Of a stretch of DNA of 64,000 nt, positions 34,023-42,272 are shown one piece after another. The notes beneath the pieces were generated by a model that worked only from the letters and a program-made list of their open reading frames with translations, was not told the DNA's origin and made no database searches. Origin of the DNA: Candidatus Uabimicrobium amorphum (GTDB lineage: Bacteria > Planctomycetota > Uabimicrobiia > Uabimicrobiales > Uabimicrobiaceae); assembly GCF_009002475.1 (NCBI RefSeq), contig NZ_AP019860.1, positions 3,534,001-3,598,000 on the forward strand, given 5' to 3'. The first letter of the stretch is position 1, and every line of letters begins with the position of its first letter. The translations under genes and the position numbers were made by a program.

Positions 34023-36641
34023 ATGCAAAATCAACACAATCAAAATAAAAAGTTCTCGTCCGCAAAAGATGCAAAAATTCCGTCCGATCATTCTGATTTC
34101 CCAAACGCAGAGCACAAAGTACCAGACACATCTAATGCCATAGGCGATAGTTTTTTTATTTCTTCTCAAAATCAGAATAATCAGTGTAGTGAACAACATG
34201 AACTATCATTTGCTTTAGCTTGCGGTGAAACATTTAGTCGCTACTTTATCCATGAAGAACTGGGTAGAGGTGGCATGGGAATTGTCTACAAAGCTTTTGA
34301 TAAACAATTACAAAGAGTTGTCGCTTTAAAAATAGTTTTAGAGGCTAGACACAGAGATATCCAGAGATTTCGTTTAGAATCTGCGGCGATGGCACAATTA
34401 AATCATCCCGGAATCACCAGTCTCTATGAGTTCGGAGAAACCCCTCGACCACATTTTACGATGGAGTATGTCGATGGTTGCACTCTTGCCGACTTAGTAC
34501 AACAAAAAAACATCAAACCCCTATTTTTAATAAATGTCCTCACCGAAGTTTGCCAAGCCTTAGCACACGCCCATCAAAAAGGCATTGTACATCGTGATAT
34601 CAAGCCGTCGAACATCATGTTCACCAAAGAAGGTCAAACAAAAATTATGGACTTTGGATTAGCAAAAGTCCATAATTTTGGTGACAAGGACCTTTCGAAA
34701 ACCGGAGATATCATTGGCTCCATTCACTATATGGCTCCAGAACAAATCAATGGAAAAGCAAACGCACAAAGTGATATATATTCCTTTGGCGCAACTATGT
34801 ACGAGGCTCTCACCTACCAATGCGTTCATGATGGTGATAGTTTCCAAAACATATTGTTTGACATATTAAATAAAACCCCTATTTTACCACGACAAATAAA
34901 TCCAAAAATTTCACCGTACTTAGAAGCCATATGTTTAAAATGTTTAGAGAAAAAACCGCAAGAACGCTATGAAAACTTCAAACAATTAGTGCGCGAGTTC
35001 AAGAATCTCAAAAATAATAGACCCATTATGGCAAAACCTCATACCGCTTGGGATGGTATGAAAATTTTTGCCCAGCGCTATGGTTTCATTTGTGCAGGTA
35101 TTCTTACCTTGGTTACTGCGGTATTGGCAACATTTATGATTACCCAATGGGCGCTAAATATCCCAAAACACGAAGTATACGCAAAAGAAGCCTCCATATA
35201 CAAGGAATCTGGTCAATACCAAAAAGCCCTTGTCTTCTATAGTAAAGCGCTTGCCCAAAATCCAAATTATGCCCTTGCCTATAGGGAAAGAGCGTTTGTT
35301 CGCATTAACCAAAAAGACTATTACCCGGCTCTTACCGATATAAATAAAGCAATTCATTTGGAAAAACAAAATCCTATTAACTTTCAAATACAAGGCTACG
35401 CCCATGTTAAGCTAGGTCAATACCAAAAGGCCTTGGATAGTTTTACACACGCACTGCTCATCAAACCAACATATATCCTATACATAAGGCGTAGCGAGGC
35501 CTATACAGCTTTACGGCAATACGAAAAAGCAGTGGAAGATTTAAATATGGCCATTACTATCGATGCAAATCGAACATCGGCGTATGGCAGCAGAGGTAAT
35601 ATTTATTTAGCGTTAAGGAATTACAAAAGAGCTTTACAAGACTTCGATCAGGTAATTTCCATGAACCCGAATGATGATATTGCATACAACAATCGCGCAA
35701 CTCTTTATACGCAACTAAAACAGTATGACAAAGCCCTTCGCGACTTAGATATCGCAGCTTCGATCAATCCCAAAGATGTAAAAATATACTACAATCGCGG
35801 ACTCTTATATCGAAAAATTCACTTATACGAAAAATCGATTGAGCCTTTGAGCCAAGCAATACGTTTGCAACCTAACTATGCAAATGCTTATAGCGTTAGA
35901 GCGCGATCGTTTTACCAACTTCGCAGATATAGAGAGGCCATGAAGGACATAAACAAAGCGATATCGATCACTCCCTACTGGAACTATTACCTTCACCGAA
36001 GCAATTTTTATAGCGATTTCGGCAAACATCAAGAAGCATTACGCGACTTAAATCGTGCGATAAAGCTATCCCCTAAAAATCACCTACTGTATACAAGACG
36101 GGGATATCAATACGCTTTTCTACAAAAGCACGATATTGCCATCCAAAACTACAATACCGCTATTTCTCTTAACAGGAAAAATGTCGACGCGTACTACTAC
36201 AAAGCACTCAGTTATGCCACGCAAAAAAAATATCAATTGGCCTTAGAAGACTTAAGCAGGGCAATGTATCTTTCCCCGCGCAACTACCAGATTCGTCATA
36301 GTAGAGGAGAATTGTATCTATCATTGAAAAAATATCACAAAGCTTTGAATGACTTCAATGAATGCGTTAAAAAAATTCCCAATAACTACAAATCTCTTGC
36401 AAAGAGAGGTGTCGTATATGCACATCTTAAAAAACCGCAAAAAGCGATGAGTGACTTACAACAAGCAATAGATCTCAATCCAGATTACCCAAACAGCTAT
36501 GTTTGCAGAGGAGAAGTTTTCCGTACCTTGCGTCAATATAAATTAGCAATTCAAGATTGGAAAAAAGCTCTTTCTCTTGGCTACGGAGACCAAGCAGGAA
36601 TAAAAAAACAAATAAAAGAACTACAGCAAAAAATGAAATAA
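34023..36641 (+). CDS. Transmembrane Ser/Thr kinase with C-terminal TPR array (tandem copy 2)
   Basis: An 872-residue paralogue of the preceding kinase, with a longer polar N-terminus (about 80 residues). Motifs: GRGGMG at about 81-86, catalytic HRDIKPSN near 190, DFGLAK, YMAPEQ. The transmembrane helix is at about 355-378 and a dozen or so TPR units fill the rest (YQKALVFYSKALAQNPNYA and similar). The shared stretch EALTY plus ILPRQ and LEAICLKCLEK makes the relation to copy 1 obvious. The gap to copy 1 is 116 bases with no terminator seen, and the lipoprotein gene follows 30 bases later, so a three-gene transcript is likely. Confidence 0.94.
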   Translation: MQNQHNQNKKFSSAKDAKIPSDHSDFPNAEHKVPDTSNAIGDSFFISSQNQNNQCSEQHELSFALACGETFSRYFIHEELGRGGMGIVYKAFDKQLQRVVALKIVLEARHRDIQRFRLESAAMAQLNHPGITSLYEFGETPRPHFTMEYVDGCTLADLVQQKNIKPLFLINVLTEVCQALAHAHQKGIVHRDIKPSNIMFTKEGQTKIMDFGLAKVHNFGDKDLSKTGDIIGSIHYMAPEQINGKANAQSDIYSFGATMYEALTYQCVHDGDSFQNILFDILNKTPILPRQINPKISPYLEAICLKCLEKKPQERYENFKQLVREFKNLKNNRPIMAKPHTAWDGMKIFAQRYGFICAGILTLVTAVLATFMITQWALNIPKHEVYAKEASIYKESGQYQKALVFYSKALAQNPNYALAYRERAFVRINQKDYYPALTDINKAIHLEKQNPINFQIQGYAHVKLGQYQKALDSFTHALLIKPTYILYIRRSEAYTALRQYEKAVEDLNMAITIDANRTSAYGSRGNIYLALRNYKRALQDFDQVISMNPNDDIAYNNRATLYTQLKQYDKALRDLDIAASINPKDVKIYYNRGLLYRKIHLYEKSIEPLSQAIRLQPNYANAYSVRARSFYQLRRYREAMKDINKAISITPYWNYYLHRSNFYSDFGKHQEALRDLNRAIKLSPKNHLLYTRRGYQYAFLQKHDIAIQNYNTAISLNRKNVDAYYYKALSYATQKKYQLALEDLSRAMYLSPRNYQIRHSRGELYLSLKKYHKALNDFNECVKKIPNNYKSLAKRGVVYAHLKKPQKAMSDLQQAIDLNPDYPNSYVCRGEVFRTLRQYKLAIQDWKKALSLGYGDQAGIKKQIKELQQKMK

Positions 36642-36671
36642 AACTTCTTAAATTCAACGGAAGGGCATGCC

Positions 36672-37793
36672 ATGAGATTCCAAACTATTTTCGTCATACT
36701 ACTGACCTGTTTTCTATGTTGTTGTGGAGGAAGTAGACCTTTTGTATTTACAAGCGCTACACAAATGGCTGATCTATACATGCAGGGACAAATTACCGAT
36801 CAACACGACAATCGTTGGGAAATTTGGATTGTTCCCGGAATATGCCCCATGTTGGAATACAGCAAAGAAAGTTGGGAAGACACCGCAGAAATTTTAGAGG
36901 TGTATACCACGAAAGAATTTTGGGAAGACTGCGCAGAGTGGAACAGCGATTCACTCAAGTTTGCCCGCGACAGCTTTACCAAATATTTAATCGAAGGTAT
37001 AGGTGAGGACTATGCACAGGCAAGTAGTAATATTAGCGCAAACGTGCGCGAAACCCCTTTTGGTTGGATGCCACGGATTATAGGCAACGCACTATGGGGA
37101 TATTTATTCGTTCCCACAATGCGTGTTGCGACAGCCCCCATTGGAATTGCCGGAGGTTTAGTCGGTTCGGTTGTTTTTCCCGTTGGGCAAACGATTCTTC
37201 CCGTACCTGTGGCCATTGGTTACGCGACGATCAATGGCGTTTTAGTTCCCGTATCGGGAATTGCCGCACATCAATTCATCTATCTTTTTGCAATACCAAA
37301 TCGCGAACCCAGTCCAGAGCATGATCGTCGTTTTGGTTTGTATATTATCAATAACGATCGCAAAGACGCAGCCCCCGGAGAAATCATCATCGAAAGTGAA
37401 TCCGAGCATAACCAACCGATCAAACAGAAAGAGGAGCACGAAAAACCACAAGTACGAAAGACACTCGATAAAATGTATTTACAAAAGTTAGCAGCAGAGT
37501 ACATAGCATTGCGCCAATTGACAGATATCTACTTACAAAAACAAAAACAATTACAAAGTTCACACTTTTCTATCCACATGAATGAAAGCTCTCTATCGAA
37601 AGTGTCGCATCGTTTTTCGCACCAAACATATCTATACTACAAAAGTACATTTGCGAAAGATTTTCGAGAAATGTGGCGCGAGGCTTATGAAGATTTGCCA
37701 AACAGACAAAGTTTAGCTCTACCTGTGGACAAAGCATTCACTGATTTTTGCCAAAATGTGGTCGAGCGTATTGGTTTTTATAGAAAAGATTAG
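36672..37793 (+). CDS. Putative lipoprotein, unknown
   Basis: A 373-residue protein with an N-terminal hydrophobic stretch ending in several cysteines (LLTCFLCCCGG), probably lipid-modified although the exact Cys is ambiguous. Residues 110-220 hold two weak hydrophobic, Gly-rich segments (ATAPIGIAGGLVGSVVFPVG, IGYATINGVLVPVSGIA). The C-terminal third is helical and charged. I do not recognise the family. A GGAAGGG site precedes the ATG. It follows the tandem kinases by 30 bases in the same direction and may be their extracytoplasmic partner, which is only a positional inference. A hairpin shared with the convergent esterase gene follows. Confidence 0.65.
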   Translation: MRFQTIFVILLTCFLCCCGGSRPFVFTSATQMADLYMQGQITDQHDNRWEIWIVPGICPMLEYSKESWEDTAEILEVYTTKEFWEDCAEWNSDSLKFARDSFTKYLIEGIGEDYAQASSNISANVRETPFGWMPRIIGNALWGYLFVPTMRVATAPIGIAGGLVGSVVFPVGQTILPVPVAIGYATINGVLVPVSGIAAHQFIYLFAIPNREPSPEHDRRFGLYIINNDRKDAAPGEIIIESESEHNQPIKQKEEHEKPQVRKTLDKMYLQKLAAEYIALRQLTDIYLQKQKQLQSSHFSIHMNESSLSKVSHRFSHQTYLYYKSTFAKDFREMWREAYEDLPNRQSLALPVDKAFTDFCQNVVERIGFYRKD

Positions 37794-37814
37794 TATTTTG
37801 GAACAACTATTATT

Positions 37815-37870
37815 AAGCGATGCTCAAGTATAGATATTTACTAGTATGCGATTATACTTAAGCATCGCTT
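37815..37870. terminator. Bidirectional hairpin between convergent genes
   Basis: An 18-base inverted repeat with one mismatch (37815-37832 with 37853-37870) and 20-base loop, centred between the plus-strand gene ending at 37793 and the minus-strand gene ending at 37884. It probably ends transcription from both sides. Confidence 0.7.
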
Positions 37871-37883
37871 CATAATAGTAAAA

Positions 37884-39386
37884 CTACTTAGGTCTTGCAA
37901 CAGAATACATTTCGCGCGCGATACGGTTCGCCAACCCATTGCGATATATATTAAAATGATCCCCGCCTTCAATGTACTGAATCACAGCATCACTTTTTAA
38001 TTCCTTCAACACTTCTTCCAGTAAAACGACCGCTTCGTTTAGGTGAAACGTATCTTCTGTTCCAATGATGATACGTATTTTTCCATGCAATTTGGGTCCC
38101 AACTTCTCCCAGTTTTTGCGTAGTACAACTGCGATATCGTATTTCTCCCAAGACTTTTGCACAACAGGATCAATAATTCCCGTATCGCGACAGAAAAGAG
38201 GCATCGGTTGCCCATCTTTTCCCTTGGGGCTAAACACCGCTTCAAAAGAAGCAAATTGTCCACCAAAACGTCCAAAAGCTCTCTCTTGAATGACAAATTG
38301 CTTTAAAGACATCACCTCTCGTCCGCCAAAGCGCACCAAGTTGTAATCTTTCCCTTGTTCGTTTTTATACATATTTCTCGGAGGATAATGACTTAAGTCT
38401 GGTCCTGTGAAGTTACGAAAATCAACAGGATCAGGAGCCGTAGACCACACACCCCCAAAAAAATCAGGATGCGTAATCATAATCCACAGCGTCGACCAAC
38501 CTCCCGAAGAATGGCCCGTTAACAAGCGTCCCTGTGGCCGCGCGTCCATGCGAAATTTACTCTCTAAATGTGGAATGAACTCTTCAACAAGTGCTGTTCC
38601 CCATGGACCATTGTTGGCAGAATCGGCAAAAACATGATGTCCCAGGGGGCAATGTCCGTTTAGAAAAACATAAATCATCTCCGGACGTTCACCACTTTTC
38701 ATTTCCTTGGTAAACTGTCGCATATTGCGTATAGGATGTAAATGGTCGCCTCCAAAGCCGTGAACGTCATAAACGACCGGATATTTACGATCTCCCTTCT
38801 TGTAAGACGGTGGCAACATGACACTGGCTTGCATGTTGACGCTACGTCCCCAAAATTTAGATAAATTTTTGCTTTCCATTTTCACGACATTAACATTCAG
38901 CGGCAGCGAAACTTTTTTGTATGGAGCGACCTTCTTTAATGACAGCGCAACGTTTTGCATCGGTATCGTAAATCGCACAACATCACTATATAAATCCCCA
39001 CCATCCATATTGAAATGATAACTAAAGTTCCAGTCGTCGTCTAAAACGGCCATTGCCTGGTACTCACCTGCGGGAAGAGAGGAAAGCATCTGTGGGGAAC
39101 ACACCGCATTACTATGAAGTTGTGCACCACGACCTTTGCCAAGATGACTTACCTCTGTCGCGGCGACATATACAGACCTAGGGTTCATAAAATTGGGACG
39201 TATGATGTCTAGTGAACGCTTACTATTACTCACTAAAACAAAAAGACGTCCGGAAAAGGTTTTGTTGTTTTTGGTGAGCGATGGGTCGACATCGATTTTA
39301 AAAGACACATTTTCGCCAAAAATGCCCAATGGTAAAAAAAGAAATATTAGTAATATTTTGTTTAATTGTGTACCAAGAACTCTCAT
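37884..39386 (-). CDS. Secreted alpha/beta-hydrolase, enterochelin-esterase/esterase D-like
   Basis: A 500-residue secreted hydrolase. A signal peptide is followed by about 170 residues of beta-sandwich-like sequence, then the catalytic domain: VVYDVHGFGGDH (oxyanion region), GHSSGGW with nucleophile Ser near residue 295, GTEDTF with a likely Asp, and EGGDHFNI with the His. The arrangement matches the putative esterase family that includes enterochelin esterase and Ig-like-domain esterases. The substrate is unknown. It starts 34 bases after the hydrolase gene at 39421 ends, at the distal end of the run of minus-strand genes from 44609. Confidence 0.85.
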   Translation of the reverse strand: MRVLGTQLNKILLIFLFLPLGIFGENVSFKIDVDPSLTKNNKTFSGRLFVLVSNSKRSLDIIRPNFMNPRSVYVAATEVSHLGKGRGAQLHSNAVCSPQMLSSLPAGEYQAMAVLDDDWNFSYHFNMDGGDLYSDVVRFTIPMQNVALSLKKVAPYKKVSLPLNVNVVKMESKNLSKFWGRSVNMQASVMLPPSYKKGDRKYPVVYDVHGFGGDHLHPIRNMRQFTKEMKSGERPEMIYVFLNGHCPLGHHVFADSANNGPWGTALVEEFIPHLESKFRMDARPQGRLLTGHSSGGWSTLWIMITHPDFFGGVWSTAPDPVDFRNFTGPDLSHYPPRNMYKNEQGKDYNLVRFGGREVMSLKQFVIQERAFGRFGGQFASFEAVFSPKGKDGQPMPLFCRDTGIIDPVVQKSWEKYDIAVVLRKNWEKLGPKLHGKIRIIIGTEDTFHLNEAVVLLEEVLKELKSDAVIQYIEGGDHFNIYRNGLANRIAREMYSVARPK

Positions 39387-39420
39387 TGTTTTTATCCTTT
39401 TGTTATAACTACCTTTTCAC

Positions 39421-40320
39421 CTAACGTGACAACCACATTTTCATTGTCCGCGTAACGGTTTCCGACGCGTCTTGTTGCACAAAATGACTAGAGTCAGGTA
39501 CCGTGACCAGTGTTAGATCTTTTTCTAACCACAACCATGTGTCATTCAAGGCCCCAGGAAGTAATGCCCAATCTTTTAAACCATGGATCATAAGTACCGA
39601 ACATTTTACCTTCGGAAACTCTCTTGTCGCGTACGGTTCACGCGGATAATTTGCTTTATAATAGTTGGCCATCGCTTCAAAGCTAGAGCGCTTAAACGCT
39701 TCCACATACACTTTCTTTACCTCAGGGTCTTTTACCCAATAAGATAATCGCTCAATACTTAAAGACTTCGCACCTAGTTGTTGTATTTTTCGTGCGTACT
39801 CGCTATTTTTGTGCTGCTGTGGATTATTTTTTAATTCACGGATAATTCCATTCGGATGTGGAAGATTACAAATGATTAGTTTTTCCACTATTTGTGGATA
39901 AAACATCGCCAAACTCCACGAAATAGAACCGCCCCAGTCATGACCAATGATAAGCGCTTTTTCGCGTTTTTCATTGCGAATGACCGCAACGATATCGCTC
40001 GTTAGCAATTCCATTGTGTATTGTTCAACACCTTTAGGTGCGTCACTTTTATTGTATCCGCGAAGATCTACAGCAACAACGCGATAATTTTTAGAGAGCG
40101 CTTGCATCTGATCACGCCACGTATACCAAAAATCGGGAAAACCGTGAATCATTACCGCAAGAGGACCTTCACCTAAAGACACGTAGTGAATCTTCACCCC
40201 GTTATTGTCCGCATAATGATGTTCCACTAAATCGCGAATATCACTCTTCGCTTCCGTTTTGGTATCTTGCGCCCAACAAACACTCGCAAATAGTACTAGA
40301 AATAAACACACACGTAACAT
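39421..40320 (-). CDS. Secreted epoxide-hydrolase-like alpha/beta hydrolase
   Basis: A 299-residue protein with a signal peptide (ending VCWAQD). Catalytic landmarks of the epoxide hydrolase/haloalkane dehalogenase group are present: [10 protein letters not shown] (HGXP oxyanion motif), [10 protein letters not shown] with Asp128 as the nucleophile in place of Ser, and the His in PDSSHFVQQ near residue 282. A lid region lies at about 150-215. An Asp nucleophile favours an epoxide hydrolase or dehalogenase over an esterase. A GGAG site lies 6 bases before the ATG. It is 33 bases downstream of the symporter, so the substrate might be imported or exported by the same operon. Confidence 0.85.
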   Translation of the reverse strand: MLRVCLFLVLFASVCWAQDTKTEAKSDIRDLVEHHYADNNGVKIHYVSLGEGPLAVMIHGFPDFWYTWRDQMQALSKNYRVVAVDLRGYNKSDAPKGVEQYTMELLTSDIVAVIRNEKREKALIIGHDWGGSISWSLAMFYPQIVEKLIICNLPHPNGIIRELKNNPQQHKNSEYARKIQQLGAKSLSIERLSYWVKDPEVKKVYVEAFKRSSFEAMANYYKANYPREPYATREFPKVKCSVLMIHGLKDWALLPGALNDTWLWLEKDLTLVTVPDSSHFVQQDASETVTRTMKMWLSR

Positions 40321-40353
40321 AAAAAACTCCTAATAAAATTCCAGAAGAAAGCT

Positions 40354-41787
40354 TTATACAGTTCTTTTTTGCAATAAAGAAACCATCATGATAATAACAA
40401 ATCCAATAACGGTTAGAGGAACGACAGGTAAAAATCCATACGCATAGCTTTTGGGAATAAATCCAAACAAGTACATCACAAATAAACCTTCACTGCACAG
40501 AATAGACGCAATACATGCCGCCGCAGTAGTTTTTTTCCAATAAAAAGCACAAACTACAGTGGGAAACAACATCGCGAGTCCCGTGAAAGCTTGTTTCACA
40601 ATGGCAAAAATAGTACCTGGGGGGTTGTAGGCAATTGCTAAACCAAAAACAGCGAGAACAACAACGAGTATTTTCCCCAGAAAAACCTGCTCTTTCATAG
40701 AGGCATCAGGTTTTATAAACACCAAATAAATGTCACGTGTAATCATGGAACTAAGTGCCAACAATTGTGAATCAAGTGTCGACATAAACGCCGCTACGGC
40801 ACCTAACAAAATAGTAATCGCTAACCATGAAGGAAAATAGGAAGAATTGAGCATTTGCGGCAAAATATTGTCAGACCCTTGTTTGTCTAAGCCGGGAAAA
40901 TCCATGTGTCCCCAAACACCAATTGCCACAGGGCATATAAATAAAATGGCCGTTACGATCGGATAGAGCGTTGCCGAAGCTTTCAATGACTTTGGAGAGC
41001 GACAGATAAAAAATCGCATGAACATTTGCGGGAACATCGGAACACTCAACAAAAACAACAACGAAAAGCTAAACCATATTTTCGGTGTAAAATACCCACC
41101 TTTTCCGGCACGCGAAAACAATTCCGGTTGCAACTCGTACGCTTTGCGATTTGCCTCGGCGATTCCTCCGAATTGATGGGCAATCACAAGCATCGCCGTA
41201 ACGATACACGCAAACATCACCACTCCCTGGAAGACATCAGTCCACGCCACACTGCGCATACCACCCCAAAAAACATAAAACACAATAAAAAACGTCAGCA
41301 AGACGGCCCCGAGAAAATACGGTATTTGTCCACCGCTAATCGTATAGAGAATCTTTCCCGCACCAATCGGTTGAATCGCAATATATGGCAAAGTAAAAAC
41401 AATCATCACACTTAAAAATACAAAACGCAGCCATTTACTGTGGAGTAATTCTCCTATCATTTCCGGTGGCGTAATGAAGTTGTTTTCGCTACTAATTTTC
41501 CATGTCTTATGACCAATAAAATAAAAAGAAAATGCCACCACAGCTGTAGAAAAAGACATCATCGCATAGTAACTATAACCAATGCGATATCCCGCTCCGG
41601 CGAACCCTAAAAAAAAGAACGCGCTAAAATTCGTGGCAATCAGGGTAAAAAACATCGCCGTAACCCCAACACTTCTTCCCGCTAAGAAATAATCTTGCGG
41701 CGTATCTTGAGCTGCACGATGTCCGTAAATACTTATCAAAAACGTACCCAGTACGTAAATACCAATCACAGTAAAAGCGGCGATCAT
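40354..41787 (-). CDS. Sodium:solute symporter (SSS family)
   Basis: A 477-residue polytopic transporter with about 13 hydrophobic helices, SSS-type. Recognisable blocks are GRSVGVTAMFFTLIATNFSA near the start and DSQLLALSSMITRDIY, a typical SSS segment. The ATG at 41787 overlaps the stop of the upstream small gene in an ATGA junction, which decides the start over a TTG 15 bases further upstream. SSS proteins import sugars, amino acids, organic acids or vitamins with sodium; the substrate is not evident. The small partner upstream is a DUF3311-type protein commonly paired with SSS transporters. Confidence 0.92.
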   Translation of the reverse strand: MIAAFTVIGIYVLGTFLISIYGHRAAQDTPQDYFLAGRSVGVTAMFFTLIATNFSAFFFLGFAGAGYRIGYSYYAMMSFSTAVVAFSFYFIGHKTWKISSENNFITPPEMIGELLHSKWLRFVFLSVMIVFTLPYIAIQPIGAGKILYTISGGQIPYFLGAVLLTFFIVFYVFWGGMRSVAWTDVFQGVVMFACIVTAMLVIAHQFGGIAEANRKAYELQPELFSRAGKGGYFTPKIWFSFSLLFLLSVPMFPQMFMRFFICRSPKSLKASATLYPIVTAILFICPVAIGVWGHMDFPGLDKQGSDNILPQMLNSSYFPSWLAITILLGAVAAFMSTLDSQLLALSSMITRDIYLVFIKPDASMKEQVFLGKILVVVLAVFGLAIAYNPPGTIFAIVKQAFTGLAMLFPTVVCAFYWKKTTAAACIASILCSEGLFVMYLFGFIPKSYAYGFLPVVPLTVIGFVIIMMVSLLQKRTV

Positions 41788-41975
41788 TGGTCTTCCTGCC
41801 AAAATTTCATCGAAAATAGTCCGATTGCAACGGCAAGCGCCAACTGCAAAACAAAAAAATACGTCACCACCTTAGGAAATCCCAAGATAGAAAACTGTCC
41901 TTCATCGGACCAATTCCAATAGTCCTGCGACAAAAAAAGAATCCCTGCAAAAACGACTACCAATCTCAATTTCAT
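41784..41975 (-). CDS. DUF3311-like small membrane protein, SSS symporter partner
   Basis: A 63-residue protein with two hydrophobic segments (MKLRLVVVFAGILFLSQ and VTYFFVLQLALAVAIGLF) and a short polar tail ending EDQ. A GGAGAAG site lies just before the ATG. It ends in an ATGA overlap with the symporter, so translation is coupled. Small DUF3311-like proteins sit upstream of SSS transporters in many genomes and are thought to assist them; the identification is by size, layout and position. Confidence 0.75.
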   Translation of the reverse strand: MKLRLVVVFAGILFLSQDYWNWSDEGQFSILGFPKVVTYFFVLQLALAVAIGLFSMKFWQEDQ

Positions 41976-42014
41976 ACAACTTCTCCGCTATTCTTATAGA
42001 GATGCACGTCTTAA

Positions 42015-42260
42015 TTACAAAAAATAAACAACAGGTAACAGTGCTCCGATCAAAAAAACCAAGCAACCCTTTGCTTGTGGAAAACGCTCGGGAAATTCTT
42101 GTTGTAGCGACGACAAGTAACTATCGATAAACTCTTTTGCCTCCGCAAGGCCTACACCCGTAGTTTCACGATATGCCTTAATCGCTTCAATTTTCTTACC
42201 TTCTTCTAGGCATGCCGTAATTTCTTGTAATTGTTCGTCTGTTAACTTTTCTTTCGACAT
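42015..42260 (-). CDS. L7/L12 C-terminal-like domain protein with TM tail
   Basis: An 81-residue protein. Residues 20-47 (KKIEAIKAYRETTGVGLAEA, then KEFID) match the ribosomal L7/L12 C-terminal domain pattern (K-X-X-X-I-K-X-X-R-E-X-T-G-X-G-L-X-E-A-K). The C-terminus is a hydrophobic helix (CLVFLIGALLPVVYFL), so it is probably tail-anchored in the membrane. It is not a ribosomal stalk protein. It starts 12 bases after the kinase gene ends and 39 bases before the DUF3311-like gene, inside the same directional cluster. Such small L7/L12-like proteins are known in other bacteria, often near kinases or membrane genes; the function is unclear. Confidence 0.75.
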   Translation of the reverse strand: MSKEKLTDEQLQEITACLEEGKKIEAIKAYRETTGVGLAEAKEFIDSYLSSLQQEFPERFPQAKGCLVFLIGALLPVVYFL

Positions 42261-42272
42261 AGTTGATTACTT

